64,000 bases of DNA from Tetracladium setigerum (lineage: Eukaryota; Ascomycota; Leotiomycetes; Helotiales). The notes beneath the pieces are model-generated. The model saw only the letters and a program-made list of their open reading frames with translations, made no database searches and had not been told where the DNA came from. The DNA lies in NCBI GenBank assembly GCA_031472005.1, contig PZJY01000010.1, positions 620,001 to 684,000 on the forward strand, given 5' to 3'. Both the position numbers and the translations under genes were made by a program. Shown here piece by piece: positions 35,095-47,800 of the stretch (its first letter is position 1; every line of letters begins with the position of its first letter).

Positions 35095-37382
35095 TTAACA
35101 CCACGTGAACACCGGTTTTTGCTCTTCACCGTCTCCAGTCTTTCCACGATTACTTTTCGTTGATTCCCTTCCATCCCCTCTGCAGCTGCGTAGCCCAGAT
35201 CGCCCTCCAAGTCGTCATCATCATACAGGATCGAATTGCCACGTTGTCGCGAGCCAAATGAGAATCTCCTCTCTCTTCGAGGGTTCATGGGTCGGGACGG
35301 ACCATCGTAGCTCATGCGATTCCGAGAATGGCTGACAGGCCTCGACTCTTCTGAGAATTTGATTTGACTGGGTTTCGAGGCTGACGGTGATTCGGGAGAG
35401 ATAATGCCTGATTGCTCCTCGCTAGGACGAGGACTTGCCAAATCAAAGCGGTTTGGGTTTGGTAACTCAGCAGGTGGGCTAGCTAGTCCTAGGAGATCTG
35501 GCTGAGGCGCCGATGCTGCATTGGCAGCACTGATATCCATCTCTTCTTCGTTGTTCTTCCCAAAACCTGGGTCATGTCTCCGTCGCATTTCTGCGGACGG
35601 CACTCGCATTGGGACTGCGACTGGAATATCAACCAAGTCATCCCAGACACAAACCCGTGCTCTCCTTGTCAACTCTAATGGACCATGGTCTACCAATTTG
35701 AGCGTTTCGACCACATTCCAGGCTTGGCCTTTCATGACTGCAATTTGTCGAGCAAACATTCTCTCCTGAAAATCGGCATCTTGGCTGAAAACCTTCCTCA
35801 ATTCAAGCTGCGTCTCGCTCCACCACTGTTTTGAGGTCAGAAGTGGTAGGAAGTGATCTCGCGTCTTTTGAGAAAATGGCTGTCCAATAAGCGAGACTGG
35901 GAGGAAGAGCCATCCAAATGGGAAACTTCGCCAGGCATCTGGATGTTTCCAAGGCCACGAAAGACTGTTGTCGATGGCTCCTATCGACATGGTAGGTCCA
36001 GCTTGGTTGGAAGGTGTGCTGGATCTGCTTGTGGCCTCCATTGGCATTTGTACTCTATACGGCTGATCCATATAACTAGCCTCCCCGTTAGGAACCAGCC
36101 TTGGCCCTGGCTCATCTTCCTTTTTCTTGCCCATCTTTGGTGGTTCCGATACAATAGAAACGCCTTGATTCTCCCAATCGACCTTGATCATCCAATTATC
36201 GAGGCCTCTGTCTGTATTTCGCATGATGTAATCCAGAATGACAAGTTTTTCAAGCTCTTCTCGGAAGGACTCCTTGAGGGTGTCTGTCCAGACGAACTTC
36301 CTGGCCTGAGGCTCTTCTAGTGGTATTGTGTTGTCTCCTTCATTTTCGTCTTCATCTTCATCTTCAGATTTCGCGCCGTTTGGCCTACACGTTTCTTTCC
36401 AAGCCTTCCTCTTGTTCTTGGAACCATTCGAAGGTCTATATCCCCCATTCATTTGATCCGGCCATGGATTCTCGCGCAAAAAGATGTTGGCATCCTTGAA
36501 TCCCGTCAAAAATACCTGGAAACTCCCGACTTTTGGTGGAAATGCCTTCTTCTTTCGGTAAAAATTCCTGCGGGCCCAGAAGTCATAGTGGAATGATTTG
36601 GAAGAGAGATGAACAATATCTGTATATGGCACCAAATTCGTTCGAAGCCTACAATCGAGTGTATATGCAGCGGCTTCAGAGACGTAACTGAGATTAGGAA
36701 TGAGACAAGCCCGGCCGAAGAAGCAAGGAAAGAGATTTCTGTGTATCCATTTGTTCCATTTTGGATTTCCTGCGGCGTAGGGTTCCTCGTCCTTGGGTTT
36801 GAAGACTCCAACCACCTTTCCATCACTATTCCTGGCAAAATAGCTTCCAGAACTACCCTGTGTAATCATCTTTGGATGCATGCCCTGCTCAATGGCCACC
36901 CTCACACTTTCTACCACCACATCAAACTCACTTTTCGTCATCCGTCCATTGTCCGTCTCCGAGGCGAGGGTCTCCGCTGTGGCAGGACGTATTCCTTCTG
37001 GGGCCTGGAAGACCGAGTGATGTATTTCCAAGCGCTCCTCTGCTTCCGTCTTTCCTTTCACTTTCGTGATCTTGAATTTCGAGGCGATCTCGTCAGCCCA
37101 TCGCTCCAGTCTCGCATTGATCGCCTTGATGTCAACCCCTGATGAATTACTTCGCATTCGCCTCGAGTGGCCCTTTCGCCTCGTTCGTGTGCTGGTGGGC
37201 GAGTTTGCGCCATCGGTGTACATGCCCGCATGTGCTCGAGGTTGGTTGATCGAGGCATATCGTGGAGCACCAGCTGGTTGGAGAGAAGCATAACTATTGA
37301 CCATGTCATCGTTCTCAGAGTCGGATTCTTCGGCCTGAGCTATGCGAGCATAGCCCGTGGTGGCAGGTCTGCTTTTTGGCAT
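35095..37382 (-). CDS. LSB6: Type II phosphatidylinositol 4-kinase LSB6, one apparent frameshift at the C terminus
   Basis: LSB6 phosphorylates phosphatidylinositol to PI4P on endosomal, vacuolar and plasma membranes. The single exon begins at 37382 (MPKSRPATTGYARIAQ). The kinase region opens with the nucleotide-binding GSSGSYFARN (about residue 176) and GVFKPKDEEPY, continues with FPCFFGRACL and SEAAAYTLDCRL, has an acidic insert (SEDEDEDENEGD), and holds the catalytic loop IMRNTDRGLDNWMIKVD. Near the end, PFGWLFLPVSLIG and the DFQERMFARQIAVMKGQ helix match the family. The last residues read VKSKN and then go off frame. One extra C at the coding-strand CC complementary to 35114-35115 gives NPVFTWC and a stop at 35095, which is how type II kinases of ascomycetes end; it makes 763 codons. 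As written, the frame runs on to 35007 with 36 unrelated residues. The frame correction is my inference. Confidence 0.88.
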
Positions 37383-37865
37383 TTTGAGGTGATTTACATA
37401 TTAATTGAAGCAAAATTAAGGAATGGGTGATGGGAAGGGGGGGGGGGGGAAGTTGGTTGATTGATGTCTGACCTGACGGCTGTGAGGCTGCTGCTTGGGG
37501 AACACGTTGGACGACTAATTCTTGGGCGCGTCACCCATGTAACAAGTATTATCACGTGAAAGAGGCAACAATTGCTCTAGACATCGAGAGTTTCACAGCT
37601 TGCTATTTAGTTTGTTGGAAGAATCCAAAGGTAATAGGGAAGAATCTTCTTGATTGATTGAGTACGAGTTCGTTCGAAATTTATTTGTTGTTGAAGCAGT
37701 GATGATGTGTGAAGTGGTCTTACATAGGTACTATACAGTTCTGTGCCTCGTTGATAACGCCTTGCCATGCCAGACAATTCTATAATTACAGCCTCTGCTT
37801 TCCTACATATTTACCGCATAGATTCTCCAGTAGTCTCCGCGTGTTTCTCTCAGCCCAAAGAAAGC
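37383..37865. other. LSB6 upstream region with G13 tract
   Basis: The presumed LSB6 promoter, with 13 G at 37437-37449 only about 55 bp upstream of the LSB6 start, and the AIM41 3' flank. Nothing else is seen. Confidence 0.5.
37437..37449. repeat. G13 homopolymer
   Basis: Thirteen consecutive G in the region just upstream of LSB6. Confidence 0.85.
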
Positions 37866-38465
37866 TCATGATTCGGCCAATACGTCCTTCACAATCTTCG
37901 TAACCTCCCCCTTGTCAACATTCTTCTCTCCCAGCACCTCTGCGTTGAATACCCTCTTCAACACATCTCCCATCTTGAGAGAGCCTCCCTCTCCCTTCAT
38001 TGTATTCACCAAGCTTTTAACTGCCTCCCTCACCTCCACTTCTCCCAGCACTTCCACGGTGCCAGCATACTCCTCCAAGATTGAAACTTGCGAGCTCTCC
38101 TTGTCTGCCAAATCCTGTCTCCCTTGCCCGGCGAATTCCTCACTGGCAACCTTGCCCGCATTTGCAGTCTTCTTTAGCAATGCCAGCATCTGCATATCTG
38201 TGTTGATGGGGCTGGCCGTCTTGGAGGCATTAAGGGTTTGGCTGAGGATTGAGCGCAGAACGTTGAGACGGTTGGTATCCTTGTTTCGCATGGCAGTCTT
38301 TAGATCTTGTCTGCAAACCAATTAGCCACATGCAGTGCGAAGAGCTCGAAAAGGGTGAATTGGAGCTTGCCTGATCTTTAAGAGCAGTGGTGGTGTGGTG
38401 GAGGTTCCTGTCGCATAACATCTGCAGGAGAGACGGGAAGCTCTAAACATTGAACGGGCGAACAT
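37866..38465 (-). CDS. AIM41: Mitochondrial YqeY/GatB-like protein AIM41
   Basis: AIM41 is a small mitochondrial protein with the YqeY fold, related to the C-terminal domain of the GatB amidotransferase subunit; deletion affects mitochondrial inheritance in yeast, but the biochemical role is unclear. Exon 1 is 38465-38371 and exon 2 38310-37866, giving 180 codons. The N terminus MFARSMFRASRLSCRCYATG is a clear mitochondrial presequence. After splicing the family opening reads LLLKIRQDLKTAMRNKDTNRLNVLRSIL, in short pieces LLLKIR then DLKTAM and RLNVLR. Further conserved parts are DLADKESSQVSILEEY and LKMGDVLKRVF. The intron begins with GC (ATCAG|gcaagc) and ends ttgcag, a GC-AG intron; no nearby GT donor keeps this frame. 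Length fits the family. Confidence 0.88.
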
Positions 38466-38626
38466 TATGACAACTTGTTATTATTGTATATATTCAAAGT
38501 GAAGACAAGGCATAGGAAGCAGGGCGTTGGCGGTAATTCAATTGTGCTGTAGAGCTTAAGCGTGCAGGCGGCATACAAAAATTTAGGAGCTCTCCGTTTG
38601 GCGACCACCCCAAATTGCCGAGCTTG

Positions 38627-38648
38627 CTCTCTCTCTCTCTCTCTCTCT
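38627..38648. repeat. (CT)11 microsatellite
   Basis: A perfect CT dinucleotide run of 22 bases, about 160 bp upstream of the AIM41 start. Confidence 0.85.
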
Positions 38649-38674
38649 TCCTCCTCTTGCGGCAAGTGATCACT

Positions 38675-38714
38675 CGACAACGACGACAACGACGACAACG
38701 ACAACCACAACAAC
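38675..38714. repeat. CGACAA-type short tandem repeat
   Basis: An imperfect array built from CGACAA and CGA units, followed by CAACAA. Confidence 0.75.
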
Positions 38715-39057
38715 ACATCAAGCAAATAGTCGTTTCAACCCCAGAAATTGGGAGGAATCGTACCTTCACTCACTCGATCGATACTTTGACAAGTCATATC
38801 ATCACCCACGAATCAAGAGACTTCGAGCCGGAATGTAGGAGGTGATGCTCGCTCACTACTCGCCGTTGGTTGTTCTTAGGCACGAATAGATCAGGTCAGA
38901 TCCCAGATCCCAGAGCTCAAAAGCTGCATCCTCATCCATCTTCCATCCATTTCTATATCATGGACCCAAAAGATATATCAAGTTAGAAAAGGGAATATCA
39001 AAGCACACACATTACACAGGCGTCATCGTTCTTTTCTTCCTCTTCCCAAGGCTCCAG

Positions 39058-39080
39058 CATCTCATCTCATCTCATCTCAT
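39058..39080. repeat. (CATCT)n microsatellite
   Basis: Four CATCT units and a partial fifth. Confidence 0.8.
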
Positions 39081-39604
39081 CGACCGACTTGACTCAAGTT
39101 CTGCAGCCTCTCAAACCTTCGTATCCGTTTGTCACTTGACACTACTACTCCTCCCTCCATTGTTTGCTGCTCATTCTTTGAGGGAGGGGAAAGCTTCCTT
39201 CCCCTCACTCTGAAATTCTCAAGTTTCAATGAAGGTTTCTACTCTTTCTTCGAAAACAAATTACTGATGAGACAATCAATAATAGATCGACTCATCTTGA
39301 CCACGTTACACATGAGAAAGTCTGTGTTGTAGAAGACAAAGCAACTGATCAACCAAGAAACTCCTACACACACAAAAAAAGCAATCACTTACTTCCTCGG
39401 GATCGACTATTGTGTGTACGGTGTGCCAGGCTCATGCTTCCTTTTTGTCAAATTTTTTAGAATAAAAGACGAACGCATCCAGCCAGCTGTCATCAAACCA
39501 GCACTCATTATTCTCACGCTCTTCTCACCAAGTCTCACAGCCCATCTCTATATCTCTCACCTACCTAAATACACAACCCAATCCCAACACTCACACCCTT
39601 CGCA

Positions 39605-40272
39605 ATGTCCAACCCATCTAGCCCATCCAGCCCCTCCACGCCATCCTCCAAAGAGAAGTCTCCCCCTCAACCCTCAATAACAACCTCCACCACCCTTTCC
39701 GACCCACCCACTCACGAAGACACCACCACCACCAGCACTCCTAACACTTCCCCCTCTTGGAACGCGGCCGCAAACGTCGCCGCTCATCCACAGCAGCCTA
39801 CCTCCTAACAACACAACTTCCATCCACGGCCTTACGCGGCCGAGGTCGCCGCCGTTCCTCTTCCCTAAACAGCTCTCTCATCTCAGAGGACAGGCATCGT
39901 TCTAAATCTCCCAGACGACTCGGTGGAGGAAATTTATTAGCTGAGGTTGAGGCCAGCAGCGGGAATGGTAGCAAATCAGCTGTTGGTGCTGCTGCTATTT
40001 CCGTGCAAGTACCTGGTGGTTTGTCGATTTATAAGAAGAGGAGGAGTCAATCACCTTCTAGATCTAGGGGCGATGGAAAGCCGAGGAGGAGACAGAGGAC
40101 AAGGAGTAGGAGTAGGAGTCATGGGAGGGGAAAGGAGAATCAACAGTTTGCCAAAGGGGACATGATTCAGAAGAAGACGACGACGATGACGACAAGAAAG
40201 CAGGAATACGATGTTGATCACGAGGAGCATGAGAAGCATCGAGTGGGTGATGAGATCGCCGTTGAGGATTAA
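39605..40272 (+). CDS. Uncharacterised basic Arg/Ser-rich protein, one apparent frameshift
   Basis: I do not recognise the function. The frame from 39605 encodes a Ser/Thr/Pro-rich start (MSNPSSPSSPSTPSSKEK) and ends soon after 39754; the overlapping frame continues ERGRKRRRSSTAAYLL, ALRGRGRRRSSSLNSSL, an RS-rich tract (RTRSRSRSHGRG) and an acidic tail to 40272. Six C instead of the five at 39750-39754 would join them as NTSPLLERGRKRRR and give 223 codons. The protein has no membrane segment. The Arg/Ser composition suggests a nuclear, RNA-associated or chromatin-associated role, but that is only composition. The alternative is two separate short frames, or an unrecognised intron; the same kind of lesion in neighbouring genes favours the joined model. 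Confidence 0.55.
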
Positions 40273-41360
40273 TGAGTTAATGCCCTGAATGAGGGAACGC
40301 AGAAATGATGACTTTGATTGCGAGGATGATTGATGGAGGCCCGGCTCGAAACACTTTTCACATGTGGTCTTTCTAATGAACGAATTCCTTGAGAGGATTC
40401 TGCGAACTTTCGCTTCGAATGGTTTGCGAGGGCTTGGTTGCTTGGGTTTGCTTACTGGTGGAGTTTTTACGGTGAATACGATTATTCTATTACGGAGTGA
40501 TGGAATGGGATGGTCAGAATGATGAATGAAAGCGTGATTGGTGGTTTGCAGGAACACACAGTTGAAGAAGTGGAAAGTAAACCAACCACCAACACAAACA
40601 CAAATATACATCAAGTCGTTTGACTTTTCACAGGTAATTAATGCATTTACTACTACCAATCAATACATCAGTCTTTTTAATTAGAAAGGAACCGCCCTCA
40701 AAACCCAATCCACCAGTACAGGACATAAGAGCTGTGAACGATTATTATTTATTTATCATCACACAACACAGGCATGAACACTTTTCGGGCCTGTTGTGGA
40801 AAGAGTTGCGATCGAATGCGCAACCGAGTCCCTTAAAAGGAAATTATATAGCGGAATATTGACCACATACCTACAGTACATGTATCGTCTTCGAATGGTC
40901 ATCAAAGAGGTACGGTCTACTTACCCAGGAGGAGAAAGCACATCGAAGTACACCCTTGCTTGAAGCCCTCGGTCTGAAGTTTAGCGCGTTCATTGATATG
41001 GTATTCTTGGCACTTTTGGCCTACCCCAACTTTCTTTTATCATAAAAGCGAAATATCACTATGCACAAAAGTTCATTATTTCAGATTCATTTCATTTCTC
41101 CATGTAGCTAGATACACGAAAAGAGAAACCAAAATAGCAACGCAATAAAGGAAAGAAAAAAAGAGGTTGTATGAAGATCCATCAAGCTAGCTTCGGCATG
41201 CTTTTTGTTTCCCCAAGTCGAGCGTAGCCACCGATTGGTCGAGGCCGCCTTTTCATATCGTTTTCGTGATTCGTGCCAAAGCTGCTGACCAGTCCGAGGA
41301 CGCACACAACAAGATGGTTTTCGTGAGGAGATCTAGGAGGGGGGGAAAGAGTGGGTGCGT
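40273..41360. other. Convergent 3' flanks, 39.6-kb gene and EF2
   Basis: About 1.1 kb with the 3' untranslated regions of both genes. No gene is supported. Confidence 0.4.
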
Positions 41361-44215
41361 CTATAGTTTGTCATAGTACTGTTGCAAATATTAGCTTGAT
41401 TCTGACGACAAACAGGGACAAAACTTACGTTATCAACAGTTGGTACAGCCTCCTTGATACCCTTGCGCTTACGCATCTCCTGGACAATGATACCGGTCTT
41501 CGAGGTTGGGTCGATTGGCGATCCACCTGGGAGGAGTTGCCAATGATCGAAGATGGTTTGAGGGAAGGCTTGACCGGAGGTGTGGGATCGGAGATCAGCG
41601 TTGAAGCCGAAGGACTCCATGACGGGCATGTAGGCCTTGATGGTGAAGAGAGGAGTACCTGGTCGTTGCTCTTCGCTGAAGACGTGACCACGACGACGGG
41701 TAAGGACACCATAGACACCACCCATGGCGTTCTCTGGAACTTGAATCTCGACCAAGAAGACAGGTTCGAGGAGACCTGGCTCGGCAAGAAGGGCAGCAGC
41801 GTACAACACACGTCGGGCGGTTGGGATCAACTGTCCACCACCACGATGAATGGCATCAGCGTGAAGAGTAACATCCATAATGTTGAATCGGCAAGATCTC
41901 ATTGGCTCCTCAGCAACAGGTCCCTCACGGGAAGCCCATTGGAAACCAGAGACGACGGAATCCTTGATTTCGCTCAAGTATTGAACGGCCTTGGTTTGAT
42001 CGACCAACAAGTTGGCACCGTTGGTATCTGGACCGAAACACCAAATCTTACGGGCATCAGTGACATCCCAGCCGAAGTCATCGGCCAAGATACGGGCACG
42101 GATCTTGAAATCATCACGAGGACCGATCTTGCCGGCCTCAATCTCCTTGGAAACCTCCTCGTCGAGAGGCTCAGCAATCATGTAAAGTCTGTTGTGCTTG
42201 TTGGGCGACTTGGACAAGGCAGTGATGCTGGACTTGCCGGTAACGGTCTCTCTGTAGGCAACGACAGGGTCGGAGATACGGAGAGGAACACCAGCGTGAT
42301 CTTCCTCAAGATCCTTGAGACAAATCTCCAAGTGCAACTCACCAGCACCAGCAACGATGTGATCACCGTTCTCGTTGATGAAGGTCAAGACACAAGGATC
42401 AGACTTCGACAGACGCTTGAGACCTTCGACCAACTTGGGAAGATCCTGGGCGTTCTTGACTTCGACGGAACGTTGAACGACGGGGGAGACAGAGAACTTC
42501 ATGACCTTCAAGTTGTGGGCGGTCTCACTGGTGGACAAGGTTCCGGACTTCAACAAGAACTGATCGATACCGACCAAACCGAGAATGTTACCGGCTGGGA
42601 CATCATCGATAGGATCAACCTTACCACCCATCATGAGGACGGTACGTTGAATGGCCTTGATGAAGAGATCATCCTTCTTGCCAGGAGTGTAGTTAGGACC
42701 TTGGATGCGGACCTTCAATCCTGAGCGGACGGTACCGGCGAAAACACGACCGAAAGCGTAGAAACGACCCTTATCGGAGGTTGGCACCATCTTGGAAACG
42801 TACAACATGAGAGGAGCCTTAGGATCACAGTCTCGGATACCAATGCAGGCCTCATCATCAGGAGGACCTTCGTAAAGGGTCTCGGCACGGTACTTTTGGG
42901 CGGTAACTGGGGATGGCAAGTGGAGAATCATCATCTCCATAAGAGCATCAGCAGCTGGGAGGAAAGTTCGCATAACAACCTTCAACAGTTGCTTGCCCTC
43001 CTTCTCACGGTCATCGGCAGAGAGCTTGATGGAGAGTTTGTCCATAAGCTTTTCGACCTCATCCTTCTTGAAGTTCATGACGGCAGCGAAGATTCGGAAA
43101 ATAGGATCCAAGATGAACTGGTTGAAGGCACGCTCCAATGGCTTACCCTCGTGGGTGCCCTTGTTTGTCCACTTCTTGGTGTGAGGGTTGAAGTAGTTGT
43201 CACCCTGTTGATTCTTGGTTAATAGCTGTCGCAAAATGACTGTTTGGAGAGTCTGCTTACCCAGAGACGCTCCATCATCTTGTTTCGGTCAACACCAAAC
43301 TTCTTGGCATATCGGACAGCGAATTGTCGGACGGTGAAAGCCCAGCCGTGGAGACCGGAACCGAAGGCAACAGTTCCCTTGTATGGGTAAACCTGGACAT
43401 CACCGAGACTCTTGTCGAAGTAGGTGGAGATGACGACGTTGACGGACTCGATGGTTCTCGAGAAGGATTGGTAAAGATCCTCTTGGGAGACTTGCAATTC
43501 GAGGAGAGCACGATCGACCTTGTTGATGATGACAACAGGCTTGATACGCTCACCAAGAGCTTGACGGAGCACAGTCTCGGTTTGGACGCACACACCTTCA
43601 ATGGTGTCGACGACGACGAGAGCACCATCAGTGACACGGAGGGCAGCAGTGACTTCGGAAGAGAAATCAACGTGACCGGGGGAATCGATCAAGTTGATCA
43701 AGAAATCACGTCCATCGGTCTTCTGGCCCACAATATCCTTGAGATCGTCGTCGTTCTCCAAGTTTCCGTACAGGGAGATGGCGGTCGACTTGATGGTGAT
43801 ACCACGTTCTTGCTCATCAGCACGAGTATCGGTGGCTCGCGCAGTTCCGGCCTTTGCGGAGGAGATGATACCGGCCTTGGAAAGGAGGGAGTCGGTAAGG
43901 GTGGATTTTCCGTGATCGACGTGGGCAATGACCGACATGTTACGGACATTGGTCGCCTTGTCCATCAAGGCTCGCACCTCGTCAATGGTGAAACTAAATT
44001 GGAGATAGATGTTAGCAAAAATTATTTCCATATCATGTTGAGCTTGAGCTGCGGCTGCGAGCTTCCTCCAAGCTGCGTTGCGGATTTTGAGTATTTTCAA
44101 TCATTTTGCGACGGTGCTGCAGATACCTCGTCGGCGGGGTTGATGACGATGATGATGGAGCTGAAGAAGCTGTATGAAGAGATGGATGAAATATTGAGTA
44201 CACTTACTTAACCAT
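41361..44215 (-). CDS. EFT2: Translation elongation factor 2 (eEF2)
   Basis: eEF2 is the GTPase that drives ribosomal translocation. Exons are 44215-44208 (8 nt, ATGGTTAA), 43993-43261, 43204-41429 and 41378-41361 (18 nt, encoding YYDKL and stop), summing to 845 codons, the family length. GTPase motifs are AHVDHGKST (P loop), the switch I TRADEQERGITIKS, DSPGHVDF and NKVD. Domain IV carries DAIHRGGGQLIPTARR, where the His after DAI is the residue converted to diphthamide. The C terminus is the conserved DKL. The initiation context CCGCCACCATGG is optimal, fitting a very highly expressed gene. Strong codon bias leaves long open frames on the opposite strand that are not genes. All introns are GT-AG with phases that agree. 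No indel is seen. The paralogue-style yeast symbol is used only for orthology. Confidence 0.97.
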
Positions 44216-44896
44216 GGTGGCGGTTGATGCTCCGATGAAGCTGTATCAAAGTTTGAAAAGGGTTGATTTGGGGAGGAGGGAGAGATGGAGGAGGAGGAGG
44301 AGGAGAGGAGGAGGAGGAGAGTTTCGTGGGAGAGCGAGAGAGGGGTGTTAAAAATTCGATGGTGGGGTTGGGTTGGATGATTTTTTCGCTAAACCCGAAC
44401 TAGCCTGTCACTTGGCGCCAAGGCAATGTCCCCTCACTCGGACGAAACGAGAGGATGGCATTGTTATCTCCGATCTTTATTGGTCTGTTTTTTGGGTTCA
44501 TGTTACTGTACAGGACTATCGAGGCCGAGAGAGTCATCACGCCGTAAACAGACCACCACTCCACCCTCGCTTTATAACATTTTATAACTCTAATCATAAT
44601 AAAATTATAATAAATTATTCAACAGACCAAGGTAAGTAATCATAACGCAAAAAACTGCATCCATCATAAAATCTTACATGAACACACACATTAACATTGC
44701 TCTTGTTATAACCTACCTAAGGTGGTTATGGGTGTCTGTAGGTGGTTATGGATGTATGTACTGTACACGCTCTGCACACGTTATAATAAATCCTTATTCA
44801 TGACATCCAAAATCATCAAGTCTCATCGCTTGGAAATGCGTAACGCCACCAAAACCCAACGCCTCCGCTATGCTAATCACAATACATACACACTTC
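44216..44896. other. EF2 upstream region and CSF1 3' flank
   Basis: Holds the EF2 promoter and the 3' end of CSF1. No further gene is supported. Confidence 0.4.
44271..44321 (-). promoter_or_regulatory. Polypyrimidine tract upstream of EF2
   Basis: The EF2 coding strand has an almost pure C/T tract with CCT repeats 56-106 bp before the ATG. Pyrimidine tracts just upstream of the start are typical of strongly expressed fungal genes, where they help set transcription starts. The role here is inferred. Confidence 0.5.
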
Positions 44897-47800
44897 TCAA
44901 CTATTTCCCAGAATCTTCCCGTAAGCATCTTCCACCTCACTCGCCACCTCCAATAGAGTCACAATTACAATCTGATGCGTCAAGTTCGGAAGGCGATCCC
45001 TATGAAGCCCAATCCATTCCAGACTACCATCCAAACATGTTAGCAAGCAAAATCCAGGACCCAATAGGAAAAAACTTCACTTACGGTGGCGTCGCCTCTC
45101 CCATCTCCTTCAACTGAGGCGTCTCGATTATCGGCGGCTCAAGAGCTGTATACTCATACTTGCTCACCGGCATATTCACCTCAGCCGTAATCTTCTGCTG
45201 TTCGCCCTCCACGCTTTCTTCTTCGCCAGGAACACCTGTGATCTTGACTGCCGATGGTGGGAGTGGCTTGCCCAATTTGATCGCGAGCGCTTTGGAGTGC
45301 GCCGCCCACATGTTGCGAATATAGCTGATTCGGGAGTAGTTCCAGCCGACCTCAACCTTGCCTTCGAAGGAAGACTTGAAAATGTAGTCGATTTGGTTGG
45401 AATTGGGAACTTGCCATGTCTCCATCACTGCCTCGACTTTGGGGACCTTGAGGATCGTTCCTCCGCGAGATCCGGTAGCACTGCTTACCACATCCTCGAC
45501 CGAGATCTCTCCCACAGATTTCGGTACCTGCACCTTCTTAACCGCCGCAAGACCGATCCTGAGTTGACCAAGCGTCAGACCCAGAATACTGTGTATTTTG
45601 CCAGCGTTCATGATCACCGCAAATCGAGCCTGCGCGTCGAGTGCTTCGAGCTTAAAGACTTGATGATCCGAGAAGCTATTGGGGAAGACACCAACATTGA
45701 CAGCCTTTAGAGTAACAATCACATCAGTATGGAGGGATATGGGCGATTTGGATGCTTTGTCATCATCATGAAGAGGGTCTGGCGTCTTTGGCAGAGGGGA
45801 TGGCTGTGGGTGTGAAACAGACTTTCGCTTGGTGAACTTCTCAATCTCTTTCAGTGAGTTCTCGTAATTTGTTCTCTTCTCTTGCACCAGCCTCTGGAAT
45901 GCCTGATACAAGGCAAGAGCTTGCGAGACACTGGTACTCGTACAGAATATCTGGATTGCTTGGCCGTCCAGAATTGCAACGAGTCGATCGCCTTTGCCAT
46001 TTTCCTTGTGACGAACGTTGTACATAAGGAACTCGAAAGATGTGATATCCGCGACTAGGAAAGCTTGATAATCAAAGGCGACCTTGACCCGAAACTGACC
46101 GAATGCCAGCGATGCTTGTACGAGTGGCGTTTGATTGAGGGCCATCTCTCGGGCAGGCCACTTGATGGATGTGCGTAATTTGAAGTTTTGCAAAGCTACG
46201 AACCCACTCATTCTACCAGTGCTGTCAACGCCAATCTTGTCGAAACCAAGGCACAGGTTTTGTTCCCAGTCCGAATTCTTTTTCGATGATATCCAGAAAT
46301 TGGAGATGATGAACTCCGACTTTCCAATCGCCTGGCCCAAGTCCAGTTGAACATCGAGTTCTGCGATCGAGATGGTAGCATTCCAAGGGAATGCACCGGT
46401 TGCTGCAACCTGTTGATATCTCTGCACCAAGATCGTTTGGTTATGAAGCGTTGGTGTGGCTGGGCTTGGGGTTGAGGCTGATCCCTGTCGGATCTCAGGC
46501 GGCACCCAGATTTCTCGGAACAGGAGAAAGTCTTGTAATTGTTTGGCATTGACGAGTACTTTCATGGGCGTGATCTTCAGTATTGCTGATAGCCCACTGG
46601 TTCCACTGACATGTTTACTGTTCATTAGAGACAGGAAAACGGAGTCCACGTCGAAGCTCGCGGTTGAGTCTCTCGAATAAACATGCTGCACAGAAGCCTG
46701 GAGTTTGGTAAAAGCTGCTGATGCCGCAAAGAAATGACCATGTTCTGAGGATCGGACTGTGTTAACTGTGATGTAAATGTCTTCAAATTTAGCCACCGCA
46801 GCCACTCGAGCAATTGGCTGACAGCTAAGACTGAACTCCTGTCGGCAAATTCGAAGTCCAAGGTTCAGTCTAGTTCGACCGAGAACAGCACTAGGATCAG
46901 CGGCAAGTATGTTGTCTTCCTCCACACTGAGAAATTTCTGGGATGATTTTTGCAGCTCTTCCTTCTTGTCTACCTCGTCATCGCTGACCATTTCCTTCAC
47001 TGTTGATATGATGTCCATAATGAGCGGGACAACCGTCGGATACAAGATATTGTTGGATGCGTCGACCTTAACTTCCGCATTCAGAGAGGGCTCAGCCAAG
47101 CCATTATCCTTATACTCAATTTTCCAAGCAAGCCCAGGAGCTCGTAATATCGTATTGCTGCTTGTGTCTTCATGTCTGAATTGTCCATACCTTCCTGTTT
47201 GTGGGAGACGCCCCCCATTTCCACGGGCTGCCGAACCTTGCGTATCTGAGGTCTTTTTTCCAGAAAGATACACAACAGCTCCGGCGAAGTCTACATCCAC
47301 AAGAAGCGACTCCATCCTCTTTGTCCCAAAGAATGGCTTTCGCCTACTAGCGTCTACTGGTGTTTCGACAGCTGGAGTGATCCAAGTTTCCGACGCAACG
47401 CGGACCTTTGCTACCGCAGAGTTGATTGATTTTTGGAGTTCCGAAGCTGGGATGATGAATTGTGAAGTCAAACGTAGATCGAGTGACTTGCCAGCAGCCT
47501 GAAAAGCCAGCCGACGAGCGTCTGTTGTTGACACATAACCAACGTTGAAGATGATCTCGGGAAGTAGGGCGGAGTTGAAAGATCTCTGCGTTTTGTCGTA
47601 AGATGTAGGAACCATCTGCACCTGAAGATCCGTAATCGCTAAACGAGCCGAGTTTTCTTTCTTGGTCGAGAGATCAACTCGTTTCAATGAGAGGACGAGA
47701 TTTTCTGGCTCGAAATTCGAGAATCTTTCGTGCTCATAGGTACCAACTATCCAGCTGACCTGGATATCCAGTAATTCCAAAGAATACATTGAGGCGAATA

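Larger units (their letters stand above)
38466..39604. other. Intergenic with microsatellites
   Basis: The divergent region between AIM41 and the 39.6-kb gene. It contains (CT)11, GACAAC-type repeats and a CATCT repeat, listed separately. No coding segment is supported. Confidence 0.45.

Noticed and set aside
38627..39080. CRISPR-like or satellite array in the AIM41 upstream region
   Set aside because: The repeats are short microsatellites of different units with no spacers.
41351..44211. Long open frames opposite EF2 (41351-42724 and 43324-44211 on the plus strand)
   Set aside because: They mirror the strongly codon-biased EF2 exons, lack any domain and carry Leu/Val/Asp patterns typical of antisense readings of a biased gene.
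44722..45117. Plus-strand frame overlapping the CSF1 last exon
   Set aside because: It is the reverse of the CSF1 3' exon and flank; the spliced CSF1 end is conserved in character and in phase.
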